Notes: generated by a model not told the origin, from the sequence alone. Positions 17,161 through 26,390 are shown, counted from the stretch's first letter. The stretch is DNA of 64,000 nucleotides from Pseudovibrio sp000156235 (GCF_000156235.1 NZ_DS996808.1:434001-498000); one strand, 5' to 3'. Made by a program: numbers and translations.

Positions 17161-18421
17161 GGCTGCTTGCACATTTGTTTGTTGCGTTGATTGGTTTCAG
17201 CGGTTGCAGAGCCGTTTCAGCTACATAGGAGCCGATCTGGTAACCCAGCATGTCGCCTACAGCGTTGGAGCGACGGTAATGAACGCCACCCAGTACGCGG
17301 GACTCTGACTCTTCCTCAGCAAACTGCTGGAAGCTGACATAATCCTTGGAAAGGCCACCCTTGCCGTTAAAGGTGAAGGCCATTTCGCCATCGCCAAAGA
17401 CGGATTCCAGAACCTCCTGAGCCGCGCTGCCACTGGTGCAGTGCTGGCATGGATACTCTGGATGCATCGGTGCGGGCACCAGCGAGCTCCACTCCATGTT
17501 GGTCTTCAGAGTTGGGTGCTTGTAGGTCTTGCCCAGAGCTTCCATCGCTGTCTGCGGGCGCCACAGCGCGTACTCATATTTTGCGTTGAAACCAGCCACC
17601 AGAGCGTCGGTCAAAGCCAGATTGAGAAGTGCAAGGGTGCGAGCTTCTTCCAGCATGGACAGATCACAGGACGCACTGCTTTTGCGCGCAATTTGGTTCC
17701 ACGCACCAGAGCCGGACCCCGCATGAAGTTTGGCGATGAAGACGTTCTCTTCGTTGGTCTGTGTTTCCTTGCCACCCAGCTCAACCACTTCGCTCAAACC
17801 GCGCTGATACTGCATGCTGTCCAGCGCTGGTGGCGGAGGAACGCGGAAGTGGGTTGCGGAAGCCAGGACAAATGGTGTCATCTCACGGATCTTCGGAGCC
17901 ACCATCTCGCGTGTGGAAGTGCGCTGATAAACGCCCGCTTCTGCCGGGTCCGGAGTGTACTCGGTCGAGAAGTCGGCGTTATCTGAAGCGCGTGCTGCCA
18001 GAATTTGCTCAGCAACCGCTTGCCCCAATGCCATGCCGGACTGTGGGTTCTTCAGGTTTGCGAGGCGTTGTTTAGCAGCGGCCAACAACTCGTCTTTACG
18101 CTCTGGCATCAGGGTGGAGAGCACATGCACAGCAGCTTGGGTCACAGCTGCTTCAGCGGACGCATCCGGATTGTTTGGGCCGGTGTAAGCATAAGGGGTG
18201 TAGATGCCTTCGACAGCGTTTGCTGCGTCGAACATGGCGGTGTGCAAAATAGCCAATGTGCGCTGACGTTTGGCGCCCGGCCATTTTTCAGCATTGAACA
18301 GTTCAATGGCGGTGCCTTGCCAGTCGGCAGCCAATTCTGCCTTGGCGGCTCCGCCGGTAATCACAAGCGCCAGAGCGCCGCTGTAAGCAATTGTCTTCAA
18401 CCATGTAAATCGGGTGGTCAT
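17156..18421 (-). CDS. Vanadium-dependent haloperoxidase / PAP2-family exported protein
   Basis: A 421-residue exported protein; residues 1-27 are a signal peptide (MTTRFTWLKTIAYSG and ALALVITGGAAKA). The vanadate/phosphate pocket motifs of the VCPO-PAP2 fold are YEYALWRPQTA, HPEYPCQHCTSG and GGVHYRRSNAVG. The middle motif has C-Q-H-C where classical enzymes have S-G-H, a variation seen in a VCPO-related subgroup, so either halide oxidation or phosphatase action is possible. Six cysteines suit a periplasmic disulfide-bonded enzyme. It follows the SLC13 transporter gene by 113 bases. Confidence 0.75.
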   Translation of the reverse strand: MTTRFTWLKTIAYSGALALVITGGAAKAELAADWQGTAIELFNAEKWPGAKRQRTLAILHTAMFDAANAVEGIYTPYAYTGPNNPDASAEAAVTQAAVHVLSTLMPERKDELLAAAKQRLANLKNPQSGMALGQAVAEQILAARASDNADFSTEYTPDPAEAGVYQRTSTREMVAPKIREMTPFVLASATHFRVPPPPALDSMQYQRGLSEVVELGGKETQTNEENVFIAKLHAGSGSGAWNQIARKSSASCDLSMLEEARTLALLNLALTDALVAGFNAKYEYALWRPQTAMEALGKTYKHPTLKTNMEWSSLVPAPMHPEYPCQHCTSGSAAQEVLESVFGDGEMAFTFNGKGGLSKDYVSFQQFAEEESESRVLGGVHYRRSNAVGDMLGYQIGSYVAETALQPLKPINATNKCASSR

Positions 18422-18495
18422 ACTAAAACCTCGCAATTTGAAAACGGCTATAGCTAGGGATGGAAATTCACTTTGCACAAATCGAAAGAATGGAA

Positions 18496-18525
18496 GGCGG
18501 GCCTCAGAATTTGTGTGGGCCCGCC
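18496..18525. terminator. Hairpin between the SLC13 and haloperoxidase-type genes
   Basis: GGCGGGCC and GGCCCGCC form a perfect 8-bp stem. On the minus strand it is followed by TTCCATTCTTTC, a weak terminator or attenuator 9 bases after the transporter stop. Confidence 0.55.
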
Positions 18526-18534
18526 TGTCTAGAC

Positions 18535-19986
18535 CTAAAGAAATCCGAGCAGGTACCACCATATCAGATCGATGGGGACGAGCAGGAACAGGCTGATGAC
18601 AAACAGCGTCAGACACAGCTTAATCACGGCCTTGGGTGGCAGGTTGCCAACCTGAATGGCGGCTACCAGTGGAGGGGCCTGAAACGGCAGGAACACGTTG
18701 GAAAATGCCATCACCTGCGTCATCAAAACGGTCTGCAAGGGAAGGCCGGTTGCTTCTGCCAGATCACCCGCAACTGGTGTCATCACAGCAGGCACTCCGG
18801 GCAAGTTTGTTGCCATGGCAACCAGCGTAGATAGGCCGGTGAGGACGGAGAGGTTCCAGATAGGACTTTCCTCCGAAAACCCTGCTTGTCCGCCAATGGT
18901 CTGAACGATTGCTTCTCCCAGACCTGCCACAGAGATCACTGCACCCAGACCCATAATACCTGCCACGAACATCAAAGAGCCGTAGCTGAGATCCTGATTG
19001 ATGCAGGTTTTGGAGGTCAGCTTCGCATTTGGCCAGAAGCAGGCCAGCGCTGCAGCAAGACCAACCCAGGCCGGCCCAATCGGGTGCAGGCTATCTGTCA
19101 GCCAGAACAGCAGGCACAGCGCCAGAATGATCATCAAGCGTCGCTCCTGCACACTCACCGGCGTTACCTCCTCCGGATCCTCATGGGCGTCTTCAGGCAG
19201 TTTGTCCGGGAAGAGGACCAGCGTCAGCCCGATCAGAATGAGGGACTTGAGAACACCCAGAACAGGGAAGTTCAGGCGCAGGTAGTCCCAATAAGAAATG
19301 CTGAGGTCATAAAGGCTCTCACTCATCCCCGCGAGGATCATGTTGGGGGCGTTGGCTGGCAGGATTGTGAAGGCCGGTGCAAAGGTCGCGAATGCAGCTG
19401 CGCAGAGCATGCCAGTGCGTCCATTGGAGCCGGGCTTGAACCCGATCTGTGCGGCAAGGGCCGAGATCACCGGAAGCAAAATCATGATGCGGCCAATGGA
19501 AGAGGGCACCACAAATGCCAGCGCCACACTGAAGGCCACGATGCTGGAGATCAGCCCCGCATAACTGTTGAGCGGCAAGCGCATCAGCAAAACAGCGGCG
19601 CGCTTATCAAGCTTGGTGTGCTTGATGGATGCACCGAGCACGAGGCCAGCAAACAAGAGCCAGAAGGTGGAGGTTTGAAAACCGGAGAACACCACATCCG
19701 GCGGTGCGATGCCTATGACGATTGCGACGAAGAAGAAGGCAAGCGCCGTCCAGTATTCCGGCACCACGCCCGTGGCCCAAAGGCCAAGACAGCCAACGGA
19801 TAAGACTGCAGCAACGGTCATACCCGCGGGCAAATAGGCAGAGGCGAGAAAGCCAGCAAGTGTTGCGGCAACGGCAACGCCGATGAACTGCCAGGTCTGC
19901 TTGTTGTTAAAGGGGGATTTGACGGTCTCCGGTGCGGGTTGAAGGCCGGAAGCCGGCGGCGGGTTGTGCTGGGTGTGATCTGTCAT
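18535..19986 (-). CDS. SLC13/DASS-family anion transporter
   Basis: A 483-residue membrane protein with about 12 hydrophobic segments and an N-terminal cytoplasmic tail of 30 residues. The two substrate/Na+-binding SNT-like signatures are degenerate: PSSIGRIMILLPV in the first half and ATNLPGVPAVMTPV in the second. The family imports dicarboxylates, tricarboxylates or sulfate with Na+. Its substrate cannot be read here. The position between the structured 20 kb element and the haloperoxidase-type gene does not settle it. Confidence 0.82.
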   Translation of the reverse strand: MTDHTQHNPPPASGLQPAPETVKSPFNNKQTWQFIGVAVAATLAGFLASAYLPAGMTVAAVLSVGCLGLWATGVVPEYWTALAFFFVAIVIGIAPPDVVFSGFQTSTFWLLFAGLVLGASIKHTKLDKRAAVLLMRLPLNSYAGLISSIVAFSVALAFVVPSSIGRIMILLPVISALAAQIGFKPGSNGRTGMLCAAAFATFAPAFTILPANAPNMILAGMSESLYDLSISYWDYLRLNFPVLGVLKSLILIGLTLVLFPDKLPEDAHEDPEEVTPVSVQERRLMIILALCLLFWLTDSLHPIGPAWVGLAAALACFWPNAKLTSKTCINQDLSYGSLMFVAGIMGLGAVISVAGLGEAIVQTIGGQAGFSEESPIWNLSVLTGLSTLVAMATNLPGVPAVMTPVAGDLAEATGLPLQTVLMTQVMAFSNVFLPFQAPPLVAAIQVGNLPPKAVIKLCLTLFVISLFLLVPIDLIWWYLLGFL

Positions 19987-20058
19987 AGCGACCTGTGTTT
20001 CTGAGTTAATCCTAATGAGGTGCCAGAACTATGTTTTTTGCCGCTGCCAATAATCCAA

Positions 20059-20148
20059 TCGATTTATCAGAGGCATAGCCTCAGCATTTTCGAATATGCT
20101 GATCAAGGACGCCTCAGAAATTCTGAGGTAGGCTATCGGATAAATCGA
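20059..20148. repeat. Nested inverted-repeat (cloverleaf-like) element
   Basis: A 90-base palindromic element: outer arms TCGATTTATC (20059-20068) and GATAAATCGA (20139-20148); a second helix ATAGCC (20075-20080) with GGCTAT (20131-20136); inside, hairpin A TCAGCAT/ATGCTGA (20081-20102, its middle again palindromic TTCGAA) and hairpin B CCTCAGAA-A-TTCTGAGG (20112-20128). Every arm is a perfect match. It lies between the divergent SLC13 and trmO genes. It could be a structured RNA, a small MITE-like element or a protein-binding cruciform; no clear target-site duplication is seen. Confidence 0.7.
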
Positions 20149-20275
20149 ATTTACTCGGATATCGTCACCAAGTATCGATCTGGTGTTGAGGCGGGCTTTG
20201 GCTTTGGGGGCGTTAAGTGTTTAATTTTGCAACCTATTACGGCTTCAAAAAATGAGTAATCAGCAAGAGATCTCT

Positions 20276-20710
20276 ATGTCTTCCAGCATTTCCCTAAACC
20301 CGGTTGGTTTCATCCGAACCGGATTTTCAGAGGTGCGCCAATGTCCAAAATCCAGCAGACGTAATCCTGACCAATGTCAGCTGGAAATATCCTCACCTTA
20401 TGCGGATGCGCTTTTGAACATCACCATGGCCTCCCACCTGTGGGTACTTTACTGGCTGCATCATTCTGATGGGACTGCTCTGATCCGGCGGCCCCGTGGA
20501 GATGAAGCGGCCCGTGGTGTTTTTGCCAGCCGTTCACCCAACCGCCCTAACCCGATTGGGCTCAGTGCGGTTGAATTGATTAGACGGGACGGCAACGTTT
20601 TGACGGTGAGTGGAATGGATTGTGTTGATGGCACACCCATTCTGGACCTGAAACCTTATGTCCCCATAGAAGACCACCAGCCAACCGCGCAGATTGCGTG
20701 GCAGCCATGA
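20276..20710 (+). CDS. trmO: TrmO/TsaA-like SAM-dependent tRNA methyltransferase
   Basis: TrmO-family protein of 144 residues from ATG 20276 (152 if ATG 20252 is used; the nearest ribosome-site-like AAGAG favours 20276). NPVGFIRTGF at the N-terminus, GVFASRSPNRPNPIGLSAV and MDCVDGTPILDLKPYVP are the TsaA-domain signatures. E. coli TrmO N6-methylates t6A37 in threonine tRNA; this is a single-domain short form. It is 55 bases upstream of a peptide/nickel-type ABC transporter, so it may be the first gene of that operon. Confidence 0.85.
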   Translation: MSSSISLNPVGFIRTGFSEVRQCPKSSRRNPDQCQLEISSPYADALLNITMASHLWVLYWLHHSDGTALIRRPRGDEAARGVFASRSPNRPNPIGLSAVELIRRDGNVLTVSGMDCVDGTPILDLKPYVPIEDHQPTAQIAWQP

Positions 20711-20765
20711 TCAGGAACCTGAGGATGCGCATGTTGCCGTGCGTCCCGCTCAGAAAGTCTGAGAC

Positions 20766-22328
20766 ATGCACCTTATCCATCAACCTCTTGTGCGCGTTGC
20801 TGCCGCGACCCTCGCAGCTTTATTGCTGACCCTTGCGGCGGCCATCGCCGGACCCGTTGGCCAGCTCGTGATCACCGATGCCCGTGGCGACCGTGGTATG
20901 TTGGCGCCCTACATTCATGGCAAAAACGGCATCGGGTATCTCTACACCACCTACGTTTTTGACAGTCTGCTGAGCCAGAAGAAGGACGGTGACGTGAGTC
21001 CGGCGCTGGCCAAACGCTGGACTATTTCTCGTAACGGTCTCATCTGCGATATTTATATCGACCTGCGTGCTCATTGGCATGATGGTGAGCCGGTAACGGC
21101 AGAAGATGCTGCTTTCACCTTCAGCTATATGCAGGAACATCCTTATGTTTTTGCAGATGTGAGGAATGTGAAGGAGGCGAAAGTACTCTCTCATGATCAC
21201 CTGCGTCTGCAACTTAAAAAACCGGATGCCGGATTGCTGACCGGTATGCTGCTTTCCATGCCTGTTCTACCCAAACATGTGTATGCAGATATTGCAGAAC
21301 CGCAGCGCTTTGCGGAGCCAGAGGCTGTGATCGGGAGCGGTCCCTATAAGCTGGCGGACTACAACAAGGCACAGGGGCGCTATGTGTTGGAAGCGAATGC
21401 TGATTACTACCTCGGCACGCCAAAGTTCAAGCGCATCGCAATTGTGAAGATGGCAACGGACGCCGCGCTTCGGGCAGCCAAGGCGGATGAAATTGATATT
21501 ATCTCCTACCTGCCTCCAGAGCGGTTGGAACAAGCCAAAGAGAACGGCCTCAATGTCGTAAAGGCGTTTAGCAATCACTCTGTTCGATTAGGCTTTAATC
21601 ATGCAGGCCGGTTTGGAAACAAAGACCTGCGTCACGCAATAGCCTATGCCATCAATCGACCTGCGCTGATCTCGACGGCTTATCAGGACACAGCAGACGT
21701 GGCTGACACGGGCTTCTTCCAAGAAGCATCGCCTTGGCACTCTGATGATGTTCATCCGCCGTATGCCTTTAGTCCGCACAAAGCAGCGGATTTGCTGAGA
21801 GCACAGGGATGGGCCCGGGCTGAAGATCAGCTTTGGTACATGGATGGCGAGCAGGTTGTTTTGCGCGTGCTGGCCAGCAAGCGAGAGACCAAGGCGGCGA
21901 AGGTTCTGGCAGAGCAGCTGGAGACGTTCGGAATCAAACTGGATGTGCGCATCATGGAACGTGCAGCTTTGCAGGACAGTCTGAGTGAGGGCAACTATGA
22001 TCTGGCTCTTTATGCGTCCAGTACTCTTGGTGATCCAAACGGCATTCTGCGGCGTGTTTTCGGGAAGAAGTGGGCCAGTGACAGGTACTCCGGCAAAAAG
22101 CTGAGAGCGCTTGCGGATGCCCAGTCCGTGGCGACCTCTCGCCAGCAGCGACAGGACATTCTGAATGAGTTTCAGGAGGTCTACTCGCAGGAGCTGCCAG
22201 CCTATGCCATCGCCAATCCGTACATGGTGACAGCGTACAACGACAAGCTTTCCTCTCTTGAGTTCATGCCCGGCGGCGTTGCGATTGGCGTGCCTTCGGC
22301 TTTGCATAAATCCTATCTGGTTGACTGA
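20766..22328 (+). CDS. ABC transporter substrate-binding protein, SBP_bac_5 family
   Basis: A 520-residue periplasmic protein with a signal peptide ending near AAAIAG. It is the binding component of a dipeptide/oligopeptide/nickel-type importer: LAKRWTISRNGLICDIYIDLRAHWHDGEPVTAEDAAFTF is the family region near residue 80-120 and IGSGPYKLADY follows. The two permeases and a dual ATPase follow in the same direction. Ligand unknown; NikA-, DppA- and metallophore-type binders are all possible. Confidence 0.85.
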   Translation: MHLIHQPLVRVAAATLAALLLTLAAAIAGPVGQLVITDARGDRGMLAPYIHGKNGIGYLYTTYVFDSLLSQKKDGDVSPALAKRWTISRNGLICDIYIDLRAHWHDGEPVTAEDAAFTFSYMQEHPYVFADVRNVKEAKVLSHDHLRLQLKKPDAGLLTGMLLSMPVLPKHVYADIAEPQRFAEPEAVIGSGPYKLADYNKAQGRYVLEANADYYLGTPKFKRIAIVKMATDAALRAAKADEIDIISYLPPERLEQAKENGLNVVKAFSNHSVRLGFNHAGRFGNKDLRHAIAYAINRPALISTAYQDTADVADTGFFQEASPWHSDDVHPPYAFSPHKAADLLRAQGWARAEDQLWYMDGEQVVLRVLASKRETKAAKVLAEQLETFGIKLDVRIMERAALQDSLSEGNYDLALYASSTLGDPNGILRRVFGKKWASDRYSGKKLRALADAQSVATSRQQRQDILNEFQEVYSQELPAYAIANPYMVTAYNDKLSSLEFMPGGVAIGVPSALHKSYLVD

Positions 22329-22404
22329 CCAGCTTGGTTCACCCAACGCCAGCTGTCTTTGTGCAGCTGGCAAAAGGCAAACATAAAACAGGTAGGCCGT
22401 TCTT

Positions 22405-23382
22405 GTGGTTCCCCCGATACTTATAAATCTTCTGTCCGGTCTTAGCGTCCGTTTGCTGGTGTTCTTCCTGTTGGTTCTGCTTGTGTTTTTTCTGCCGCGC
22501 CTGTTGCCGGGCGATCCTGTTGCAATCTTCCTGTCCTCCGACCTTTCGCGGGATCTGAGCGGAAGTGAAGCTAAAGAACTGCGTTCTCAGTTCGGCTTGG
22601 CTGGTGGCTGGCTTCAGCAGCTGGGGGAGTACCTGTCCAATCTGGTTGTCGGTGATTTGGGGTATTCCGTCCCCCATGCAGCTCCTGTCTCTCAACTGCT
22701 CAAAGCAGCGATCCCCTGGACACTGCTTTTGATCGCCTGCGCAGCGCCGCTGTTTTTGATTGCAGGAGCTGCCGGAGGTATTGAAGCGGGCAAAGCGCCG
22801 GGGGCTTTGTTTGATCGTGTGGCTACGAGTACTGTCACCGTGATTGCCAGTATTCCGCCTTTTACCGCAGCCGTTCTGTTGCTGTTGGCCTTTGGCATCT
22901 TGTGGCCGGTGTTGCCTGCTGGTGGGGCGGAGCCTCTATTCCCCAGTGATAACTCTTTGCAGCGTGACTTCGACGTTGCCCGCCACGCCGTACTGCCCGT
23001 GCTGGCGCTGTCGCTGCATGAGGTGTCCCGCTTTTACTTTCTGGCACGCGGTGAAGCGATCACGCTGTCTCAGCGGCCTTTCATCATCAATGCCTGTGGC
23101 CGCGGCATCAAAGGTTGGCGGCTGCGGACAGCCTACTACGGAAGAAGCCTGTTTCCGGTCTTTCTCGCACGTATGAGTGACTCGCTGACGGGGTTGTTTG
23201 GGGCAGTGTTGTTTGTTGAGATCGTCTTCTCTTATCCGGGCACAGGGCACTTGATCTACAACGCCATTTTGGACCGTGATTATGTGCTGTTGCAGGGGGC
23301 GGTGATTGTGATGGCGGGGCTTGTACTGCTGCTCAACTGGATCATCGATGCAGTGGCAACAAGTCTAGCGCGGAGAGGATGA
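22405..23382 (+). CDS. ABC transporter permease (DppB/NikB-like)
   Basis: A 325-residue inner-membrane permease with about six membrane helices. FLPRLLPGDPVAIFL near residues 30-45 is the family N-terminal motif, and the EAA loop is present around INACGRGIKGWRLRTAYYGRSLFPV. C-terminal FVEIVFSYPGTGHLIYNAI and ILDRDYVLLQGAVIV are characteristic of DppB/NikB. It is the first of two permeases, with four bases separating it from the next. Confidence 0.88.
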   Translation: MVPPILINLLSGLSVRLLVFFLLVLLVFFLPRLLPGDPVAIFLSSDLSRDLSGSEAKELRSQFGLAGGWLQQLGEYLSNLVVGDLGYSVPHAAPVSQLLKAAIPWTLLLIACAAPLFLIAGAAGGIEAGKAPGALFDRVATSTVTVIASIPPFTAAVLLLLAFGILWPVLPAGGAEPLFPSDNSLQRDFDVARHAVLPVLALSLHEVSRFYFLARGEAITLSQRPFIINACGRGIKGWRLRTAYYGRSLFPVFLARMSDSLTGLFGAVLFVEIVFSYPGTGHLIYNAILDRDYVLLQGAVIVMAGLVLLLNWIIDAVATSLARRG

Positions 23383-23386
23383 GCTG

Positions 23387-24232
23387 ATGCTTGGTTATTG
23401 GTCTCCCGTCACCCAAAGTGCAGGCTTCGTCTCCAAGGGCGCATTAGCCGCCTCGGTCATCCTGATGATGGCTGGTTTCACACTGTCGGAAAGCCTGCCC
23501 GCTTACAAAACCAGCCCGGATGTGCTGCATCCTCCCAGTGCAGAGTACTGGCTTGGAACCAACGGAATTGGGCAGGATGTGTTCATCGGTCTGGTGCGTG
23601 CCGCGCCTGTCACAATCTTCCTTGCCTTGGTGACAGCGACTGCTGCTCTGGCGCTGGCTTTGGCCGCCTCAAGTCTGGCGGCCTTTGGTGGTCCGGCGCT
23701 GCGGGGGGCAGTTCTGCGGGTGGTGGATGTGCTGCAAGTGATCCCGTCCATTCTGTTGCTGCTGCTTTTGGCGGCCTGGATACAGCCAGGGTTCCTTGGC
23801 CTTGTGCTGCTGCTCGCACTGACGGGATGGCATGAGGATGTGCGTGTGGCCCTTCCGATCCTGCTGCGCGAACTGACACGCGAGAACGTACACTTCGCGC
23901 GACGTATGGGCGCCAGTCGCACCTACTGTCTACGTCATCACATCTTGCCTGCCATCTGGCCTGCGATTGTGGGGCTGTTTCTGCAGAACGTGCGGCAGGC
24001 TGCTTTGAAAAGCGCAGGGTTTGGCTTCCTCGGCCTGACTGATCCGCGTCTGCTCACATGGGGCAGCATGATGCAGGATGCGATGGAGCATCTTTATACG
24101 GATGCTTGGGCATGGCTGCTTCTGCCCCCTGCCGGCGCGCTTTCTCTCTTTCTCATCGGGATCCTCATAATTGGTGAAGGGTACTCGCAAAGTGGCGGGC
24201 TCACCGGAAAGGAACAATATGATCCGGGTTGA
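23387..24232 (+). CDS. ABC transporter permease (DppC/NikC-like)
   Basis: A 281-residue permease partner of the upstream DppB-like protein. LGTNGIGQDVFIGLVRAAPVT is the DppC/NikC motif, FARRMGASRTYCLRHHILPAIWP the EAA loop, and GFGFLGLTDPRLLTWGSMMQDA the C-terminal signature. The 3' end overlaps the start of the ATPase gene by 14 bases, so translation is coupled. Confidence 0.88.
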   Translation: MLGYWSPVTQSAGFVSKGALAASVILMMAGFTLSESLPAYKTSPDVLHPPSAEYWLGTNGIGQDVFIGLVRAAPVTIFLALVTATAALALALAASSLAAFGGPALRGAVLRVVDVLQVIPSILLLLLLAAWIQPGFLGLVLLLALTGWHEDVRVALPILLRELTRENVHFARRMGASRTYCLRHHILPAIWPAIVGLFLQNVRQAALKSAGFGFLGLTDPRLLTWGSMMQDAMEHLYTDAWAWLLLPPAGALSLFLIGILIIGEGYSQSGGLTGKEQYDPG

Positions 24233-25718
24233 GCAGCTGAATCTGTTTTTTGGAGAGCGTCCTTTATTGCAGGATGTGTCTTTCGAGATTGGCCGTGGCC
24301 AGACGCTTGCAATCATTGGCGAGCCGGGCGGTGGCAAAACCAGTCTTGCCCGATCGCTGATGGGATTGATACAGGGGCGCAGACTGGCAGCCCAAGAAAA
24401 GCCGTTGCCCTCCAACCATTTCAGCTGGAGTGGGGATGCGTGGCTTGGGGAGATGAATGTGCTGCGTTCTTCCCGCGCTCAGCTGCAAGCGATGCGTGGG
24501 CGGACGGCAGGCCTGATTGTGCAGGCGCTTTCTGATGCCCTCAATCCGCACCTGACGGTACTGCAGCATGTACAAGAGATGTTAAGGGCGCACGGCTTGA
24601 GTGAGAGGGACGCCCGTGAAGAATGCGTCATTGGAAACATTCCTGACAGGCTCTTGCCGCGCTACCCCACTGCCTTGAGTGGAGGCGAAATACAGCGGGT
24701 GCTGACCGTGCTTGCCTTAGCGAACTCTCCTGAATTTCTGATTATGGATGAACCAACAGCAGCGCTGGACAGCTTTAACCGGGAGATAGCGATCCGCTCC
24801 TTCCAAAATGGATCTGAGCAGCGCTGTCAGATGTTGATCACTCATGACATCGAGCTGGCGCGCCGTCTGGCAACCCATGTTGGTGTGCTGCGCAAAGGCA
24901 GGCTGACGGAGATTGGCCCCTCTGAAGAGGTACTGGACAGGCCGCGCAGCATTTATACGCAGCAGCTCCTCAAACTCCGCCGTAATGCGGGCAATCCAGT
25001 GCCATTGCCGGTTTCTTCCAGCGGTGACAATCCCGCGTTGGAAGTGCGTTCTGGCAATGGGTTGGTCATGGATAGGCTCAGCCATTCCATTGAGAATAGA
25101 GGGTTACTCTCCAAGATTTCAGCGTTTGTACCTGCAGGGAGTTGCCTTGCTATTCTGGGAGGCAGCGGAAGCGGAAAGACCACACTGGCGCGGTTGCTGA
25201 GTGGCTATGAGAAAGTGCAGGAAGGCTACGTTTACTGGCAGAACGGAACAGAGCGCGAAAAATCAGTGATCGCCTTGATCCCGCAACACCCTCACCGGGC
25301 TATGGCAAGCCACTTCTCGGTGTCTGATGTGCTGAAAGAAGCGCTGATGTTGTCTCGCGGAGATCAGGCTGAGGCAAATCGGCTGTTGGATCGGGTGGGG
25401 TTGCCGACAGATACCGATTTCCTCAGCCGCAAGACGAGAGAGCTTTCTGGCGGCGAAGCGCAGCGGTTGGTAATTGCCCGTGCCCTTGCCACGCGCCCGC
25501 AGTGTTTGGTGGCGGATGAACCCACTTCCGCGTTGGATATGCAAGCGCGCAGTCATGTGCTGGAGATCCTGCGGGGCGTGATGCGCAATCGCAAAACGGC
25601 GCTGGTCCTCTTCACGCATGATCAGGCTGCTGCGCGATCCCTTGCCGACAAGGTCTGTCATCTAGAGCAGGGCTCTCTCATTTGCAGTGAAGCACCTGCA
25701 ACGAATGTGGCGAGTTGA
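24219..25718 (+). CDS. Dual-domain ABC ATPase (DppD-DppF fusion type)
   Basis: A 499-residue protein with two complete nucleotide-binding domains. First: Walker A GEPGGGKTSLARS, signature LSGGEIQRVL, Walker B FLIMDEPTAALD. Second, from about residue 280: GGSGSGKTTLARLLSG, LSGGEAQRLVIARAL, CLVADEPTSALD. ATG 24219 follows AAAGGAAC. It energises the two permeases upstream. Its 3' end faces the convergent gamma-glutamylcyclotransferase gene 40 bases away. Confidence 0.9.
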   Translation: MIRVEQLNLFFGERPLLQDVSFEIGRGQTLAIIGEPGGGKTSLARSLMGLIQGRRLAAQEKPLPSNHFSWSGDAWLGEMNVLRSSRAQLQAMRGRTAGLIVQALSDALNPHLTVLQHVQEMLRAHGLSERDAREECVIGNIPDRLLPRYPTALSGGEIQRVLTVLALANSPEFLIMDEPTAALDSFNREIAIRSFQNGSEQRCQMLITHDIELARRLATHVGVLRKGRLTEIGPSEEVLDRPRSIYTQQLLKLRRNAGNPVPLPVSSSGDNPALEVRSGNGLVMDRLSHSIENRGLLSKISAFVPAGSCLAILGGSGSGKTTLARLLSGYEKVQEGYVYWQNGTEREKSVIALIPQHPHRAMASHFSVSDVLKEALMLSRGDQAEANRLLDRVGLPTDTDFLSRKTRELSGGEAQRLVIARALATRPQCLVADEPTSALDMQARSHVLEILRGVMRNRKTALVLFTHDQAAARSLADKVCHLEQGSLICSEAPATNVAS

Positions 25719-25758
25719 AAAGTGCCGGCACGCCGCTGAAACTGGCGTACCGGGTTTA

Positions 25759-26310
25759 TCAGGCTGTGATGACTTCCGAAGACTGTATTGTGCGTACGCG
25801 ATCGGACAGCCAGTCGAGATCTGGATCAGCAATGCCAAGCTCCCGCAGATGGTTAGCGGTGTTCCAGAGGTAATCGCAGTTCGGGCCTTTTTCGCCTGCT
25901 GCTGTGGCGATGATCTGCGCCTGCTCCTCAGCGTTGAAAGAGCCGTATTGCTCATGCTCGCGGTTCACAACATAAGTCAGCGCTTCCACTTGCCGGCCAT
26001 CTTGCAGCTGAAGTGTTGTGATGATCTCCCGGTAAGCCGGATTAAACAGTTCCCGTGCCCGCAAACCTTCCAGCACTTCTTCCTGCTTGTCCTGCGGGAT
26101 GCCCAGGGCAACGCCACTGCAATAGGATTCTGGTGCCGCATCAAGGGCAAGGACGAGGCCGTGCTGGTCGAAGGTTCCACGATAGCGCAGAGAGCAAAGG
26201 CAGAACCTTCGCTTCCAGCCATCCAGACGGGCTGGCACCTGCTCAACGGGATCAAAACCCGGATGCCAGATGAGGGAGCCATAGCCAAAGACCCAGAGAA
26301 TGTCAGTCAT
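25759..26310 (-). CDS. tdaR3: ChaC-like gamma-glutamylcyclotransferase, TdaR3-type TDA resistance protein
   Basis: A 183-residue cytoplasmic enzyme of the ChaC family, which splits glutathione or gamma-glutamyl peptides into 5-oxoproline. WVFGYGSLIWHPGF is the substrate-binding loop; RRFCLCSLRYRGT, GVALGIP and AREL-FNPAYRE (with the candidate catalytic Glu) follow. Lying last in a cassette directly behind tdaCDE, it matches TdaR3, the gamma-glutamylcyclotransferase reported as part of TDA self-resistance (a proton-sink role in the gamma-glutamyl cycle). It is separated from tdaR2 by a terminator-like hairpin, so it may be expressed at lower level or independently. Confidence 0.85.
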   Translation of the reverse strand: MTDILWVFGYGSLIWHPGFDPVEQVPARLDGWKRRFCLCSLRYRGTFDQHGLVLALDAAPESYCSGVALGIPQDKQEEVLEGLRARELFNPAYREIITTLQLQDGRQVEALTYVVNREHEQYGSFNAEEQAQIIATAAGEKGPNCDYLWNTANHLRELGIADPDLDWLSDRVRTIQSSEVITA

Positions 26311-26344
26311 TTCATTTCCCTTTCAGGGTTCAACGGAAAAGCAA

Positions 26345-26370
26345 AAAGGGCACCTTGTGAGGCGCCCTTT
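26345..26370 (-). terminator. Terminator-like hairpin between tdaR2 and tdaR3
   Basis: AAAGGGC and GCCCTTT arms, extended by CC/GG after one mismatch; on the minus strand the stem is followed by TTTTTGCTTTTCC. Read-through would be needed for tdaR3 to share the cassette's transcript. Confidence 0.7.
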
Positions 26371-26390
26371 GGTACTCGTGGTCTGCCGGA

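Noticed and set aside
20020..20259. Possible 79-residue gene upstream of trmO
   Set aside because: It runs through the nested palindrome, so its residues follow from the repeat structure; no good start signal.
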